Origin: a virus | Direction: 5' to 3' (one strand) | IMG/VR virus record: IMGVR_UViG_3300003324_000427 | Coordinates: 1-63,066 of that record | DNA length: 63,066 bases | In this document: positions 52,030 to 59,930 of the stretch, piece by piece | Layout of the letters: each line of letters begins with the position of its first letter | Numbering within the stretch: the first letter of the stretch is position 1 | Program-made: the position numbers and the translations under genes | Notes under the pieces: model-generated | Databases searched by the model: none | Seen by the model: the letters and a program-made list of their open reading frames with translations, nothing else | What the model was told of the DNA's origin: nothing

Positions 52030-52466
52030 TCTTTTTTCTTTCTTTTTGATTTCTTTGGCTCTTTGTGTTCTTTTACTCGCCAAATGAACTCATTGAATTT
52101 TGAATCCCAGCACATCTCTAATATATTCTGATCAACCAATCGTCCTAAGAACTTAGAAATTATATGGTTAGCAAGAGTCTTGACTATATCTTCGATGTTG
52201 TATTTGAGTATGTACGGTTCCTTACTGTCGGCACCGTAGAACACAAAGCGTCTCAACTCAAACATTATAACATCATGTGGTAAGTCTTCGTCACCAATAT
52301 CATCGGTGTCCAACTCAATCTTTTTTATGTCCTTCTTGTCTTTGAAGTGCTTAGCTACTTTCAAGCTGAATTCTTGCCACGACTTCTTTTTCAGATAGTC
52401 AACAAAGCCTTCCATATTTGTAATCTTACAGATATATAAATCGCTTTGATCGTCCGATTCAGACAT
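52026..52466 (-). CDS. Hypothetical protein
   Basis: 146 residues, alpha/beta, with an acidic middle (ELDTDDIGDEDLPHD) and a very basic tail (KEHKEPKKSKRKKKD). No family is recognised. Its ATG is 3 nt from the downstream arm of a 10-bp inverted repeat whose loop holds promoter-like boxes. Confidence 0.6.
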   Translation of the reverse strand: MSESDDQSDLYICKITNMEGFVDYLKKKSWQEFSLKVAKHFKDKKDIKKIELDTDDIGDEDLPHDVIMFELRRFVFYGADSKEPYILKYNIEDIVKTLANHIISKFLGRLVDQNILEMCWDSKFNEFIWRVKEHKEPKKSKRKKKD

Positions 52467-52469
52467 TCA

Positions 52470-52559
52470 TACCCCGTAAGACGACAATGTAACATTGTTC
52501 ATCAAACGTATTTATCAACAATTGTCAACAAATAGCCTGTTATGGCGTATTACGGGGTA
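52470..52559 (-). promoter_or_regulatory. 10-bp inverted repeat enclosing promoter boxes
   Basis: TACCCCGTAA (52559-52550 on the minus strand) and TTACGGGGTA (52479-52470) flank about 70 nt. Within it are TTGACA (52528-52523) with a 16-bp spacer to TTTGAT (52506-52501), and GATAAATAC (late-like, 52516-52509). The downstream arm contains the GGGG ribosome binding site before the ATG at 52466. Confidence 0.5.
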
Positions 52560-52562
52560 CTT

Positions 52563-53402
52563 TTATCTCATTCTAGTCCGGTGCATTCCGTGAAAGTTAC
52601 CAAGTTCTGCTTTATGATACTCAATAGTTTTCTTATCGGTATCATAAATAAAGGCTTCCTTCCAGTCTCTACCATCCGAACTATCAGTGCTCCCAACACA
52701 GTAAAAGTAAGTGCTTTGAACTTTCTTCATACATGTTTGATGAAAATGGCCATATGCCCAATTCTCTGGTTTGGTGGTTAGTCCAGTCCAGAGTCTTGTC
52801 AATGCGCCTTCACCGCAATCGTGATTTGGTCCAGTAGAATGCCCTTTTCTGTGACAGAATTTATCAATGCTCTCAAAGAAAAACGCATTACCTACCATAC
52901 CAACACCAATAGAATGTGGGCAGCTATGAGTTATCATCAAATCAATCTTTGGAACAGAATTGAATTTGACAATAGCTTCAGCTACTTCAACGCGAAGTGG
53001 GTAGTTAGTGGTTCTCCGGTCAATTGAACCTTCTTGTGCTCGGTCAACGTTTAGAGCGCCACCGAAAAACCCGACAGTTGCCCCGTCAAACACTTCAATG
53101 GTGCCGCGTGGTTTATAAGTGAAGTTGTACTTCTCTTGCCACTCCGCACCGTGAGTAACGTTTGCTTCCTTCAACCATTCGTGATCCTCATGATTTCCGT
53201 CAATAACAAACGTTTTGATTGGTAGCTTATCGGTTCCCTTCAAGTTCTTAAACACGCTTCCGTAAAATCCAAAATCACCCACTTGGATACAGTGAGTGAT
53301 ATCTGGAAATTTCTTGAGTGCCTGAGTTTGAACATAGACAAGGTGTACCAGTCCAGTTCCTGGACCAGCATGTAAGTCACCTAAAATGAGAATTTTAGCC
53401 AT
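52563..53402 (-). CDS. Metallophosphoesterase
   Basis: 279 residues with the full calcineurin-type set: GDLHA (Asp9, His11), VGDFGF, GNHED, THSCPH and GHFH. These enzymes cleave phosphoesters, including cyclic phosphates and nucleotides. Given its place between the cREC-like and RlaP genes, a role in RNA end processing is possible, but a diadenosine or nucleotide phosphatase is equally consistent. An AGGAAA ribosome binding site precedes the ATG. Confidence 0.88.
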   Translation of the reverse strand: MAKILILGDLHAGPGTGLVHLVYVQTQALKKFPDITHCIQVGDFGFYGSVFKNLKGTDKLPIKTFVIDGNHEDHEWLKEANVTHGAEWQEKYNFTYKPRGTIEVFDGATVGFFGGALNVDRAQEGSIDRRTTNYPLRVEVAEAIVKFNSVPKIDLMITHSCPHSIGVGMVGNAFFFESIDKFCHRKGHSTGPNHDCGEGALTRLWTGLTTKPENWAYGHFHQTCMKKVQSTYFYCVGSTDSSDGRDWKEAFIYDTDKKTIEYHKAELGNFHGMHRTRMR

Positions 53403-53438
53403 ATCTTATTTCCTGCGGCGAAGTCTACAAGACTTAAC

Positions 53439-53765
53439 CTATAATTCAATAGAAATATCTTCGTCAGCACCAACAGTTATGATGGCGTCAATCCTATGTG
53501 GTAACTGGACTTCTGCGTTTCTATACTCGGCGTATTCAAGACTGACCGGGCATGCGTCAATGGATACCGATATTTCGGTATCACAGTTTTGGATTGCGTC
53601 AAGAATAGACACCTTCAACAACGCTAAATTGTCGTTTTTGGTGTTTAGCTTGTGTACGTTAACAACCATTACGTCGCCGCTCATTGCGTCCACAAGAGCT
53701 ACTACTAGCTCCTTAGCTTGTTTCTTAACTGGTTTCTTTTTGATAACTTTTTTATTTTTTGCCAT
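53439..53765 (-). CDS. Hypothetical small protein
   Basis: 108 residues. The N-terminus is very basic (KNKKVIKKKPVKKQAK) and a beta-rich domain follows (LVVALVDAMSGDVMVVNVH). No family is recognised. It overlaps the RlaP-type gene by 14 nt, so the two are coupled. Confidence 0.6.
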   Translation of the reverse strand: MAKNKKVIKKKPVKKQAKELVVALVDAMSGDVMVVNVHKLNTKNDNLALLKVSILDAIQNCDTEISVSIDACPVSLEYAEYRNAEVQLPHRIDAIITVGADEDISIEL

Positions 53766-54507
53766 AGAAGTATTCCTTGTGAAATTGTATGCTGAACTCG
53801 TTAACCTTGTTTTCGTCCGGCTTCAACGGAAGTTTGGAGTTACTTACTGCAGTCTTCATCTTATCCGCTAGTCCTTGGACTAACGCTATGACTTCCTCTC
53901 TGCTGTGGAAACCACCAACCTTCAACTTGCGTGCTATGTCTAATTCCTCACCACTAAGAGTAGGGTTTATTCTACCTTCAGTGAACAATTGCGCACCTTG
54001 AACACCTATTCTGTAGGCGTGTGATGCCATCTTAGTATCAAAGCCGAACTTCTCTACTAACTCACGTCTCTTTTCTCGGTGAACACCGGAACGGTTGACG
54101 AAGCACTTTATTTGATCGTGATAATATCCGTAGTAACCATTGAACAAGTGTTGGGTTATCATGTGCTCTCTAACGAAAGCCATGAGATTTCTACCAGCTT
54201 CGGTGTTTACTACCATATACTCTTCGTCTACGAATGGTATTTCCGCTAAAGTAGGATTACCGTTCATGAAAAGTTGTAGGAAGTAGACAACGGAATACAA
54301 AGTGGTTTCAACTTTGTCCTTGCCTTCTCCTACAACACTCTCAATACGTTTCTGAGGCTTGTATTCCTTTAGACCGAAGTAATCCGCTTCAGTTGGAACA
54401 ACCTTGTCAACTGATTCTATGAAAACACCCTTAAAATCGGTGTCTGAATTTTCGTTAGCTAAGCCGTAAAGCCTTGAACCAACATAAGTTTTGAATAAAA
54501 CATCCAT
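53752..54507 (-). CDS. RlaP-type nucleotidyltransferase
   Basis: 251 residues. The DNA polymerase beta-superfamily signature is at the N-terminus: Gly10-Ser11-Arg-Leu-Tyr-Gly-Leu, then Asp22-x-Asp24 (NSDTDFKGVF). A helical C-terminal part follows. This matches the RlaP family, predicted to act in RNA repair together with ligases and cREC proteins. The start codon lies inside the downstream arm of a perfect 15-bp inverted repeat, with a consensus promoter overlapping the upstream arm and loop. Confidence 0.85.
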   Translation of the reverse strand: MDVLFKTYVGSRLYGLANENSDTDFKGVFIESVDKVVPTEADYFGLKEYKPQKRIESVVGEGKDKVETTLYSVVYFLQLFMNGNPTLAEIPFVDEEYMVVNTEAGRNLMAFVREHMITQHLFNGYYGYYHDQIKCFVNRSGVHREKRRELVEKFGFDTKMASHAYRIGVQGAQLFTEGRINPTLSGEELDIARKLKVGGFHSREEVIALVQGLADKMKTAVSNSKLPLKPDENKVNEFSIQFHKEYFYGKK

Positions 54508-54560
54508 ACTTTACTCCAATTTGAGAATTCCAATTATAATATGTAAAGTATGGATGTCAA
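54500..54560 (-). promoter_or_regulatory. Perfect 15-bp inverted repeat enclosing a consensus promoter
   Basis: Arms 54543-54557 and 54500-54514 (ACATCCATACTTTAC / GTAAAGTATGGATGT), 28-nt loop. On the minus strand TTGACA (54560-54555), exactly 16 bp, TATAAT (54538-54533), both perfect hexamers. The upstream arm lies in the -35 end and spacer; the downstream arm contains the ATG at 54507, and GGAG is at its inner edge. Confidence 0.85.
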
Positions 54561-54564
54561 ACTA

Positions 54565-55770
54565 TTAGTGTTTGCCGCGTCGTTCTTCTTTACCCTTGTT
54601 CCAACCGTCTTCGTAACCGTTCTTTAGTTCTGCAGCAACTTCATCTTGTCTGCCCATTAGCGCATCATATTTACGAGTATGCGCTTTTTGATCGGCATAA
54701 CCCATATCAAAACCATTGCTGTAGGTTTCCTTAGAGTTGACATCTGGGTCTTCAAATTCAAAATCAAATTCCGTGTCAGAATCTTCGTCTTCTTCCTCTT
54801 CATCAGTTTCGTAGTCAGCAACACCCATGTAGTATCCATCAACGAAAGCTTCCTTGAAGTCTTCAGTCTTATCTTTGTACAAGAGAGATAGAAGGTTACT
54901 CATTCCCTTGGTTTCTTCAAGTACACAACCATTTTCAACGTGATTCTTAGCTAATTCATAACCAGCATCATAACCATCATCGTAACGTGCTGTTTCGTCG
55001 CTGTAAACTTTGTTTACTCCGCTATTACGATCACGATTTCTTGAGTAGAGGTTTTCGCCGTCAAGCTCACCTTCAAAGTCACCAAGGACTGTGTAAGCGC
55101 ATACTCTCATCTTCTTACCATCGTAGTCTGTTGGGACAGAGACTACGTTTTGTGGGTTTACTTCCACGTATATTAACTGATCACATGAAGAACCGTAGTG
55201 ATTCATGGAATAGTCAAGATTGGCAACGTGTAAACCAACCGAGCAAGTATTGTTTGGATTATCGTCAACTTCTTCTCTTGGCATTGAAACAACTTTGTTT
55301 TTTGAATTATCCATTAATCCAGTGCGCAAATCTCTGTAGTTACTTCCAACCTTCTTATACGCAATGAAGTTACCTTCTTCGGTTATTGGATGTCCATTGT
55401 GCTCTAAGAAACCAAACAAAGCATTACGTGCTCTGAATGATGGGTTCTTTGATAGGTTTACCCAAAACTTGATAATTGGTTCAAATGGAAGTTGTTGTTC
55501 CATGAAGCTGATTATCTTATTACTAATAACATCTGGAATAACCTTACCATTTATATACACTTGTCCGTCTTTGACTTCAAAGTTACCTTCGGACTTTTCT
55601 TTTAGCTTCTTTGAGAAGTTGATTAAGTCTGGCAACTTATCCCATTTCTTTTCTTTTAGGGCAGCAATTACGTCCTTGTAGGAATGATTAGCTGCTGAAA
55701 TAGTGTGGTTCTTACCGTTATAGATGAACGTCACACCTTTTTCCGAAATAGTAAATGGAATATAATTCAT
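54565..55770 (-). CDS. rIIB: RIIB-like protein with extra C-terminal repeats
   Basis: 401 residues. Residues about 118-215 match T4 RIIB: NALFGFLEHNGHPITEEGNFIAYKKV type sequence (here shortened to GFLEHNGHPITEEGN), CSVGLHVANL and KMRVCAYTVLGDF. The C-terminus is unlike T4: four repeats of a GYD/xGY type at about 261, 303, 348 and 380 (DGYDAGYE, DGYYMGVA, NGFDMGYA, NGYEDGWN) with an acidic stretch between. RIIA and RIIB are membrane-associated proteins that affect lysis and superinfection. The rIIA gene lies 31 nt upstream; the promoter between has its own TTGACA-TAGAAT. Confidence 0.88.
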   Translation of the reverse strand: MNYIPFTISEKGVTFIYNGKNHTISAANHSYKDVIAALKEKKWDKLPDLINFSKKLKEKSEGNFEVKDGQVYINGKVIPDVISNKIISFMEQQLPFEPIIKFWVNLSKNPSFRARNALFGFLEHNGHPITEEGNFIAYKKVGSNYRDLRTGLMDNSKNKVVSMPREEVDDNPNNTCSVGLHVANLDYSMNHYGSSCDQLIYVEVNPQNVVSVPTDYDGKKMRVCAYTVLGDFEGELDGENLYSRNRDRNSGVNKVYSDETARYDDGYDAGYELAKNHVENGCVLEETKGMSNLLSLLYKDKTEDFKEAFVDGYYMGVADYETDEEEEDEDSDTEFDFEFEDPDVNSKETYSNGFDMGYADQKAHTRKYDALMGRQDEVAAELKNGYEDGWNKGKEERRGKH

Positions 55771-55790
55771 ATAAAAATGCCCTTTTTCTT

Positions 55791-55818
55791 ATTCTACCTT
55801 GTTATTTTACTTTGTCAA
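55791..55818 (-). promoter_or_regulatory. Promoter TTGACA-16-TAGAAT before rIIB-like gene
   Basis: On the minus strand TTGACA (55818-55813), 16-bp spacer, TAGAAT (55796-55791), 20 nt before the ATG at 55770. The -35 lies in the last codons of the rIIA-like gene. Confidence 0.65.
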
Positions 55819-58087
55819 CCGTCTCAACGTATCTTATGATAGTTTTCTTCCTATCTGGCTTATCGCTATCCGAACACCAAGTATCAAGATACTTTATCAT
55901 TTCATAAGTTTTTTCCACATCATCAATGATAGCTTTTCTTTCCTTTGTTTGATATTTCTTGTAAAGAATATCATTACCAAGGAACATTTTATAGATTGGT
56001 ACTTTATCGGCATTTTCATCGGTGATGAAGAATGTTTCTAAGTAATTTCTCATCTTGCTGTTCTTGTTCTCAATGTCAGCAGCAGTTATCTTGAATTTTT
56101 CCATAACTGACTGAATTTTATGAATGTCAGATAGTTTACCTTCAATAACGCCACAGTAAGTATTTGCTAATACTCTATCAAATAGCTCTTTACCCTCAGC
56201 AGTTTTCATCATTTCGTCTAGCTTGTTGAATATACCAGCTTCTAATTTAGTCAATTTGCTATTGCCGACTACGCTGCTTAGTAGTCTTCTTGGAATAGCA
56301 TATAGCTTCTTACATCCCAAGAATTTTTTACAGGTATTGATGTAATGCCAATTATGAGTAGATGAATCTCGGTGACAGATTTGCTTATCAAATAGATAGA
56401 GATGTTGGCCTTCTAATTCAATATAATAACCGTCAAAGTCTTTCATAGCGACATTACGTTTTTGGATTGAACATTGATGCTCGTCAATCTCATAGATATT
56501 GAATTTTACGTTTCCATCTCTTGCGACAACTCGTTTAGCTGCTTTTTTCTTCTCTACCTTTGAAAGATAGATAGGTTCGTATGCTGAAATGTTGTGAGTC
56601 TTCAAATCAGAAAGAAATTCATCATGGGCGTCTTTCCACGATTCGTAGTCGGTGAAATTAGTCGTTATGACGAAGATATCTTCATCTGTCTTCTTATTAT
56701 CGAAGATTGTTCTCATTCTAGCGACGTTTGGTCTCTTTTCGTCTGGAACGTCGTTTACTACGAGAATTATATCATTCTTGATTTTTGATTTCTCGGCATT
56801 GTAGTTGTAATGATATGCGTCGTTTTCTTTCCGGAACATGGTATTGGCGACAGTTTGCGTAGTATAACCACATGCCTTAGAAGAATCTTCGGCTATTAGA
56901 ACTATCTTCATAGCTTCTGTACATGAAATGTGGGAATCTACAGTCTTACCCTTCCACTTTATTCCCTTAACAAGTGACAATACGATATTGTTGTAAGAAG
57001 CCAGCGCTTTCATTGCTAAAAGCATGTTAGGTTGCGATTCAACATCATCCCTAACATTTTTAGTCATTTCGTATAATGCGTTCTCAATTCTCTTTATGAT
57101 AGCGTTAGAAGTTTTCTGGTTATACTGCAGAGATTCGCGGCTGATAGAAACGTCAACCTGTCCAGTCTTGAAGTATAGGAAGCAATTGAATTTCTGAATG
57201 AATGTCTGAATATTACCTTGGTTGGCGTATTTCGCTTTCTCTGCTTCTTGTATAACAACTGCGCTATCCAATGGGTAGAACACGCCGTCGACTATTACTG
57301 AACAACCAGTAGCATTCGCACCTGGGGTTCTTCCGGTGCTGATGTCAATTGTTTTACCATTAGATTTTGCCGCTTCTTCAACGTCGCCGTCATATTCTGC
57401 TGTGGTGTTACGAAGAACCCAATGTCCGTGTTCGCTCTTAGTGATAATGGACTTATCTGATGGCCACTTTATATTGGCGTTGAGTCGGTGAATAACTGGA
57501 CGTACATCCCAATGGGCGCACGAATACACAATCCATTCACCGAACTTTGAAATATCTTTCAGCGCAATAGGAACGCTAACGAGGGTACCGTTCTCTTCTG
57601 TGGTTGGTTCTTCTGCTAATAGATTCATTTCACCGCATTGGGTTTCGTCAAGAGACATGCTGTAGTATCTCTTGGTGCCGTCAATGAATGTAACTACGCT
57701 GAATTGGTCAGTATATGACCAAGCAGACTTAGCGCCTAATCCGAACCCACCTGTTTGATCATTTGATTGTGTCTTAGTGGAAGAACCGAACTTACAGAAA
57801 ATGTTTTCCATTCTATCTGGACTTACACCTGGGCCGAAATCTCTGATTTCTAATGTCTGATCTTCAATTGTTGGGGCGTATACGTGGATAGGAACGTTGT
57901 CCTTCCCAACTTCTCTATGGGCATCTCTACCATTACACATGTACTCTTGGCAAATAACTCTAATCTTGTTGGAGTAAATGTTATTTCTGAGGAATCCGAT
58001 AATCATTGGAACATTACCAATGGAGAATTTTTCGCTTAGGAGAACTTCTGACTTATCGACTTCCTTACCACCAAATGCTACTTTCAT
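55802..58087 (-). CDS. rIIA: RIIA-like protein (GHKL ATPase)
   Basis: 761 residues, close to T4 RIIA (725). The N-terminus has the GHKL ATP-binding motifs: EYMCNGRDAHREVG (N box), EIRDFGPGVSPD, and GGFGLGAKSAWSYTD. The long C-terminal part is divergent. In T4, RIIA acts with RIIB in lysis control and exclusion. The gene has its own promoter and a GAAAGG ribosome binding site. Confidence 0.9.
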   Translation of the reverse strand: MKVAFGGKEVDKSEVLLSEKFSIGNVPMIIGFLRNNIYSNKIRVICQEYMCNGRDAHREVGKDNVPIHVYAPTIEDQTLEIRDFGPGVSPDRMENIFCKFGSSTKTQSNDQTGGFGLGAKSAWSYTDQFSVVTFIDGTKRYYSMSLDETQCGEMNLLAEEPTTEENGTLVSVPIALKDISKFGEWIVYSCAHWDVRPVIHRLNANIKWPSDKSIITKSEHGHWVLRNTTAEYDGDVEEAAKSNGKTIDISTGRTPGANATGCSVIVDGVFYPLDSAVVIQEAEKAKYANQGNIQTFIQKFNCFLYFKTGQVDVSISRESLQYNQKTSNAIIKRIENALYEMTKNVRDDVESQPNMLLAMKALASYNNIVLSLVKGIKWKGKTVDSHISCTEAMKIVLIAEDSSKACGYTTQTVANTMFRKENDAYHYNYNAEKSKIKNDIILVVNDVPDEKRPNVARMRTIFDNKKTDEDIFVITTNFTDYESWKDAHDEFLSDLKTHNISAYEPIYLSKVEKKKAAKRVVARDGNVKFNIYEIDEHQCSIQKRNVAMKDFDGYYIELEGQHLYLFDKQICHRDSSTHNWHYINTCKKFLGCKKLYAIPRRLLSSVVGNSKLTKLEAGIFNKLDEMMKTAEGKELFDRVLANTYCGVIEGKLSDIHKIQSVMEKFKITAADIENKNSKMRNYLETFFITDENADKVPIYKMFLGNDILYKKYQTKERKAIIDDVEKTYEMIKYLDTWCSDSDKPDRKKTIIRYVETVDKVK

Positions 58088-58111
58088 TGAGAGCCTTTCG
58101 TATTGCGCAGG

Positions 58112-58138
58112 ATTCTACAGATTATTTTGAATTGTCAA
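58112..58138 (-). promoter_or_regulatory. Promoter TTGACA-15-TAGAAT before rIIA-like gene
   Basis: On the minus strand TTGACA (58138-58133), 15-bp spacer, TAGAAT (58117-58112). GAAAGG follows before the ATG at 58087. Confidence 0.65.
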
Positions 58139-58658
58139 TGTTTTTCTTTGAATCGTAATAAGTTGTTACTTTATCAAATATAGCATGAATAGACTCTGGA
58201 GAATCATACACGTCCATTTGAATTGGATTACCAGCGTCAATTACTTTTATGATGTTCAGTTCTTTTTCTGTTATCATGTGTGACTGAATACTACAATGAA
58301 CTATTCTTTTAGCTCCAACGTTTTTTATCTTACCGAAACAATCTGGACAAGGCATTCCAGTTACATAAAACGTTGAATTCTTAAGACTTACACCAACTCT
58401 AGCGGCATTACTTATGGCATTATCTTCGGCGTGCCTAAAGTATGGATACTTTTCTGGCCTGGTCAATGGAATGTCTTTATCGCAACATCCTCTTGGTGGA
58501 CTGTTATAACCAACTGACAGGATAGTCTTATCGTCATCTACGACTATACACCCATGTTTAGTGGATGGGTCTAAAGAACGTTGTGCTGTCATCAAGCAGA
58601 GCGATAGGAAATAATAATCCCATTTGGGCCTACCAAAGTCATCAAACGGGGTTGTCAT
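58122..58658 (-). CDS. dCMP deaminase
   Basis: 178 residues. Zinc-site motifs FRHAEDNAISNAA (HAE) and GMPCPDCFGKI (PCxxC) match deoxycytidylate deaminases of phages, which make dUMP for dTMP synthesis. An N-terminal region with STKHGCIVVD is also typical. It overlaps the upstream gene by 17 nt. It fits with the dNMP kinase and MazG-like genes. Confidence 0.9.
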   Translation of the reverse strand: MTTPFDDFGRPKWDYYFLSLCLMTAQRSLDPSTKHGCIVVDDDKTILSVGYNSPPRGCCDKDIPLTRPEKYPYFRHAEDNAISNAARVGVSLKNSTFYVTGMPCPDCFGKIKNVGAKRIVHCSIQSHMITEKELNIIKVIDAGNPIQMDVYDSPESIHAIFDKVTTYYDSKKNIDNSK

Positions 58659-58848
58659 TATTCTTTTCCGATTCTTCCTGTAATTCTTTTTCTTGGCGAA
58701 TCCACTCTTTAATTCTAATGATAGCTATATGTTGGCTTAATTCAACAAACTCATAAAGAACTTCCGGATTTCCGGTTTTCATTATACATGTTCTAACACC
58801 ATTGAGGAATGGATTAAAAGAAACCTCGTATGTCTTCTGCTCAGCCAT
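58642..58848 (-). CDS. Hypothetical small protein
   Basis: 68 residues. A compact alpha/beta start (YEVSFNPFLNGVRTCIMK) and a Glu/Asn-rich tail. No family is recognised. Overlaps on both sides (17 and 8 nt) place it in the nucleotide-metabolism operon. Confidence 0.55.
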   Translation of the reverse strand: MAEQKTYEVSFNPFLNGVRTCIMKTGNPEVLYEFVELSQHIAIIRIKEWIRQEKELQEESEKNNDNPV

Positions 58849-59188
58849 TGTCTTTTTTGTTTTTAGCTATCTTAGTAGCTGTATCTTCCCATTTGCTTAG
58901 TTTCTCAGACATCTTGTTGAGGTATTCGTCGTAACTGAATCCTTCTGCGGTCAAGATGCTCTTGAGTATGATTACGCAATCGCACGCCTCTTCAAGAAGG
59001 TTTTCCCTTACGTCCTTGTCCGTTTTGTTACCTTTACCTTTTAGGTTTCTGCTTTGTAGAAATCCAGCAGCAAATTCGCCGGCTTCTTCCATGAGCTTTA
59101 CTACTTTTTCGGTTTGGGTTTTTACTTCTTTGTTTTTAGTTACTTGAGCAATCTTTTCAAATAACTCTCTACCTTTGAGCTTATCCAT
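58841..59188 (-). CDS. MazG-like NTP pyrophosphohydrolase
   Basis: 115 residues. EEAGEFAAGFL and LLEEACDCVIIL give the paired EExxE / ExxD metal motifs of the MazG / dUTPase-like all-alpha fold. These enzymes hydrolyse NTPs or dNTPs to monophosphates. In phages they may lower (p)ppGpp or clean nucleotide pools. It overlaps the upstream gene by 1 nt. Confidence 0.8.
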   Translation of the reverse strand: MDKLKGRELFEKIAQVTKNKEVKTQTEKVVKLMEEAGEFAAGFLQSRNLKGKGNKTDKDVRENLLEEACDCVIILKSILTAEGFSYDEYLNKMSEKLSKWEDTATKIAKNKKDNG

Positions 59189-59601
59189 TAGCGGTTCACT
59201 TCGTAGTAGTTGATCACATCAAATGACCATTGATTGTAGTCTTCCATGGTTTTGAATGTCGCGTAGAGGTTATGTGTTTTAGCAATCTTTGCCCACGCAA
59301 CGTCATCGGAAACATCTTTTTCTTTCTTGTAGTTCATCCATTCTAAAATGAGTTTGTTTCTGGTACCAAGAACGTTTTGAATCTCTGATTCTGACATTGA
59401 CTTGGTTCGCTCAAATAGATTCTTACCAATTTCTTTTAGTCTATCTTCTGTTCCGTTTATTGGTTTATAATTTGCTGTCTTATTCTTCGTTTTTATGAGA
59501 TGTACAAGGGCATCTGCTTTCGTTTTATCGGGGGTGAGCATTACTGGCTTACTCTCACAGTAAACAAGATAATGGCAATCAATCTTACGGGCTTTAGTCA
59601 T
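59188..59601 (-). CDS. Hypothetical protein
   Basis: 137 residues, helical in its second half with several Trp. No family is recognised. The ATG follows a GAAAGG ribosome binding site and a TTGACT-16-TATCAT promoter, so it probably begins the MazG/deaminase operon. Confidence 0.6.
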   Translation of the reverse strand: MTKARKIDCHYLVYCESKPVMLTPDKTKADALVHLIKTKNKTANYKPINGTEDRLKEIGKNLFERTKSMSESEIQNVLGTRNKLILEWMNYKKEKDVSDDVAWAKIAKTHNLYATFKTMEDYNQWSFDVINYYEVNR

Positions 59602-59620
59602 AATAAACCTTTCGTCACTT

Positions 59621-59648
59621 ATGATAACAAACTATTCTGTAAAGTCAA
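59621..59648 (-). promoter_or_regulatory. Promoter TTGACT-16-TATCAT
   Basis: On the minus strand TTGACT (59648-59643), 16-bp spacer, TATCAT preceded by TGT (59626-59621), 19 nt before the ATG at 59601. Confidence 0.55.
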
Positions 59649-59905
59649 TCGTCAGTACGCTTAAGCTTCAAGCGGACAACCTTATATGATATATCGACTT
59701 CAACTTCCTTAACGTCTTTCAAATTCTCACGAACCGCGTGGCCAAACTTTTCCGCCGCTTCGTTTCTGTCATCCCCGCTATCATCGAAGAAGTAAGTATC
59801 AGTACCACCACACCTTTTTAGGTATTCAACAATTCCAATGCTACTAACATTTTTCTTGTTTTTATTTGGTTGAGTGAAGATGTCAGCGGCGAGATTTCTA
59901 GGCAT
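59645..59905 (-). CDS. Hypothetical small protein
   Basis: 86 residues. Contains YLKRCGGTDTYFFDDSGDDRNEA in the middle (shortened here to GGTDTYFFDDSGDD), a charged C-terminal strand pair and no recognised family. A late-like GATAAATA box and AAGGAG ribosome binding site precede it. Confidence 0.6.
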   Translation of the reverse strand: MPRNLAADIFTQPNKNKKNVSSIGIVEYLKRCGGTDTYFFDDSGDDRNEAAEKFGHAVRENLKDVKEVEVDISYKVVRLKLKRTDD

Positions 59906-59922
59906 AGGTAGCTCCTTTTATG

Positions 59923-59930
59923 TATTTATC
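59923..59930 (-). promoter_or_regulatory. T4-late-like box GATAAATA
   Basis: GATAAATAC on the minus strand, 17 nt before the ATG at 59905. One base from the T4 late core; same form as the box at 52509-52516. Confidence 0.45.

Noticed and set aside
53421-53435. AAGTCT-ACA-AGACTT hairpin before the metallophosphoesterase gene
   Set aside because: A 6-bp stem with a 3-nt loop and no promoter in it; it may be weak structure only.
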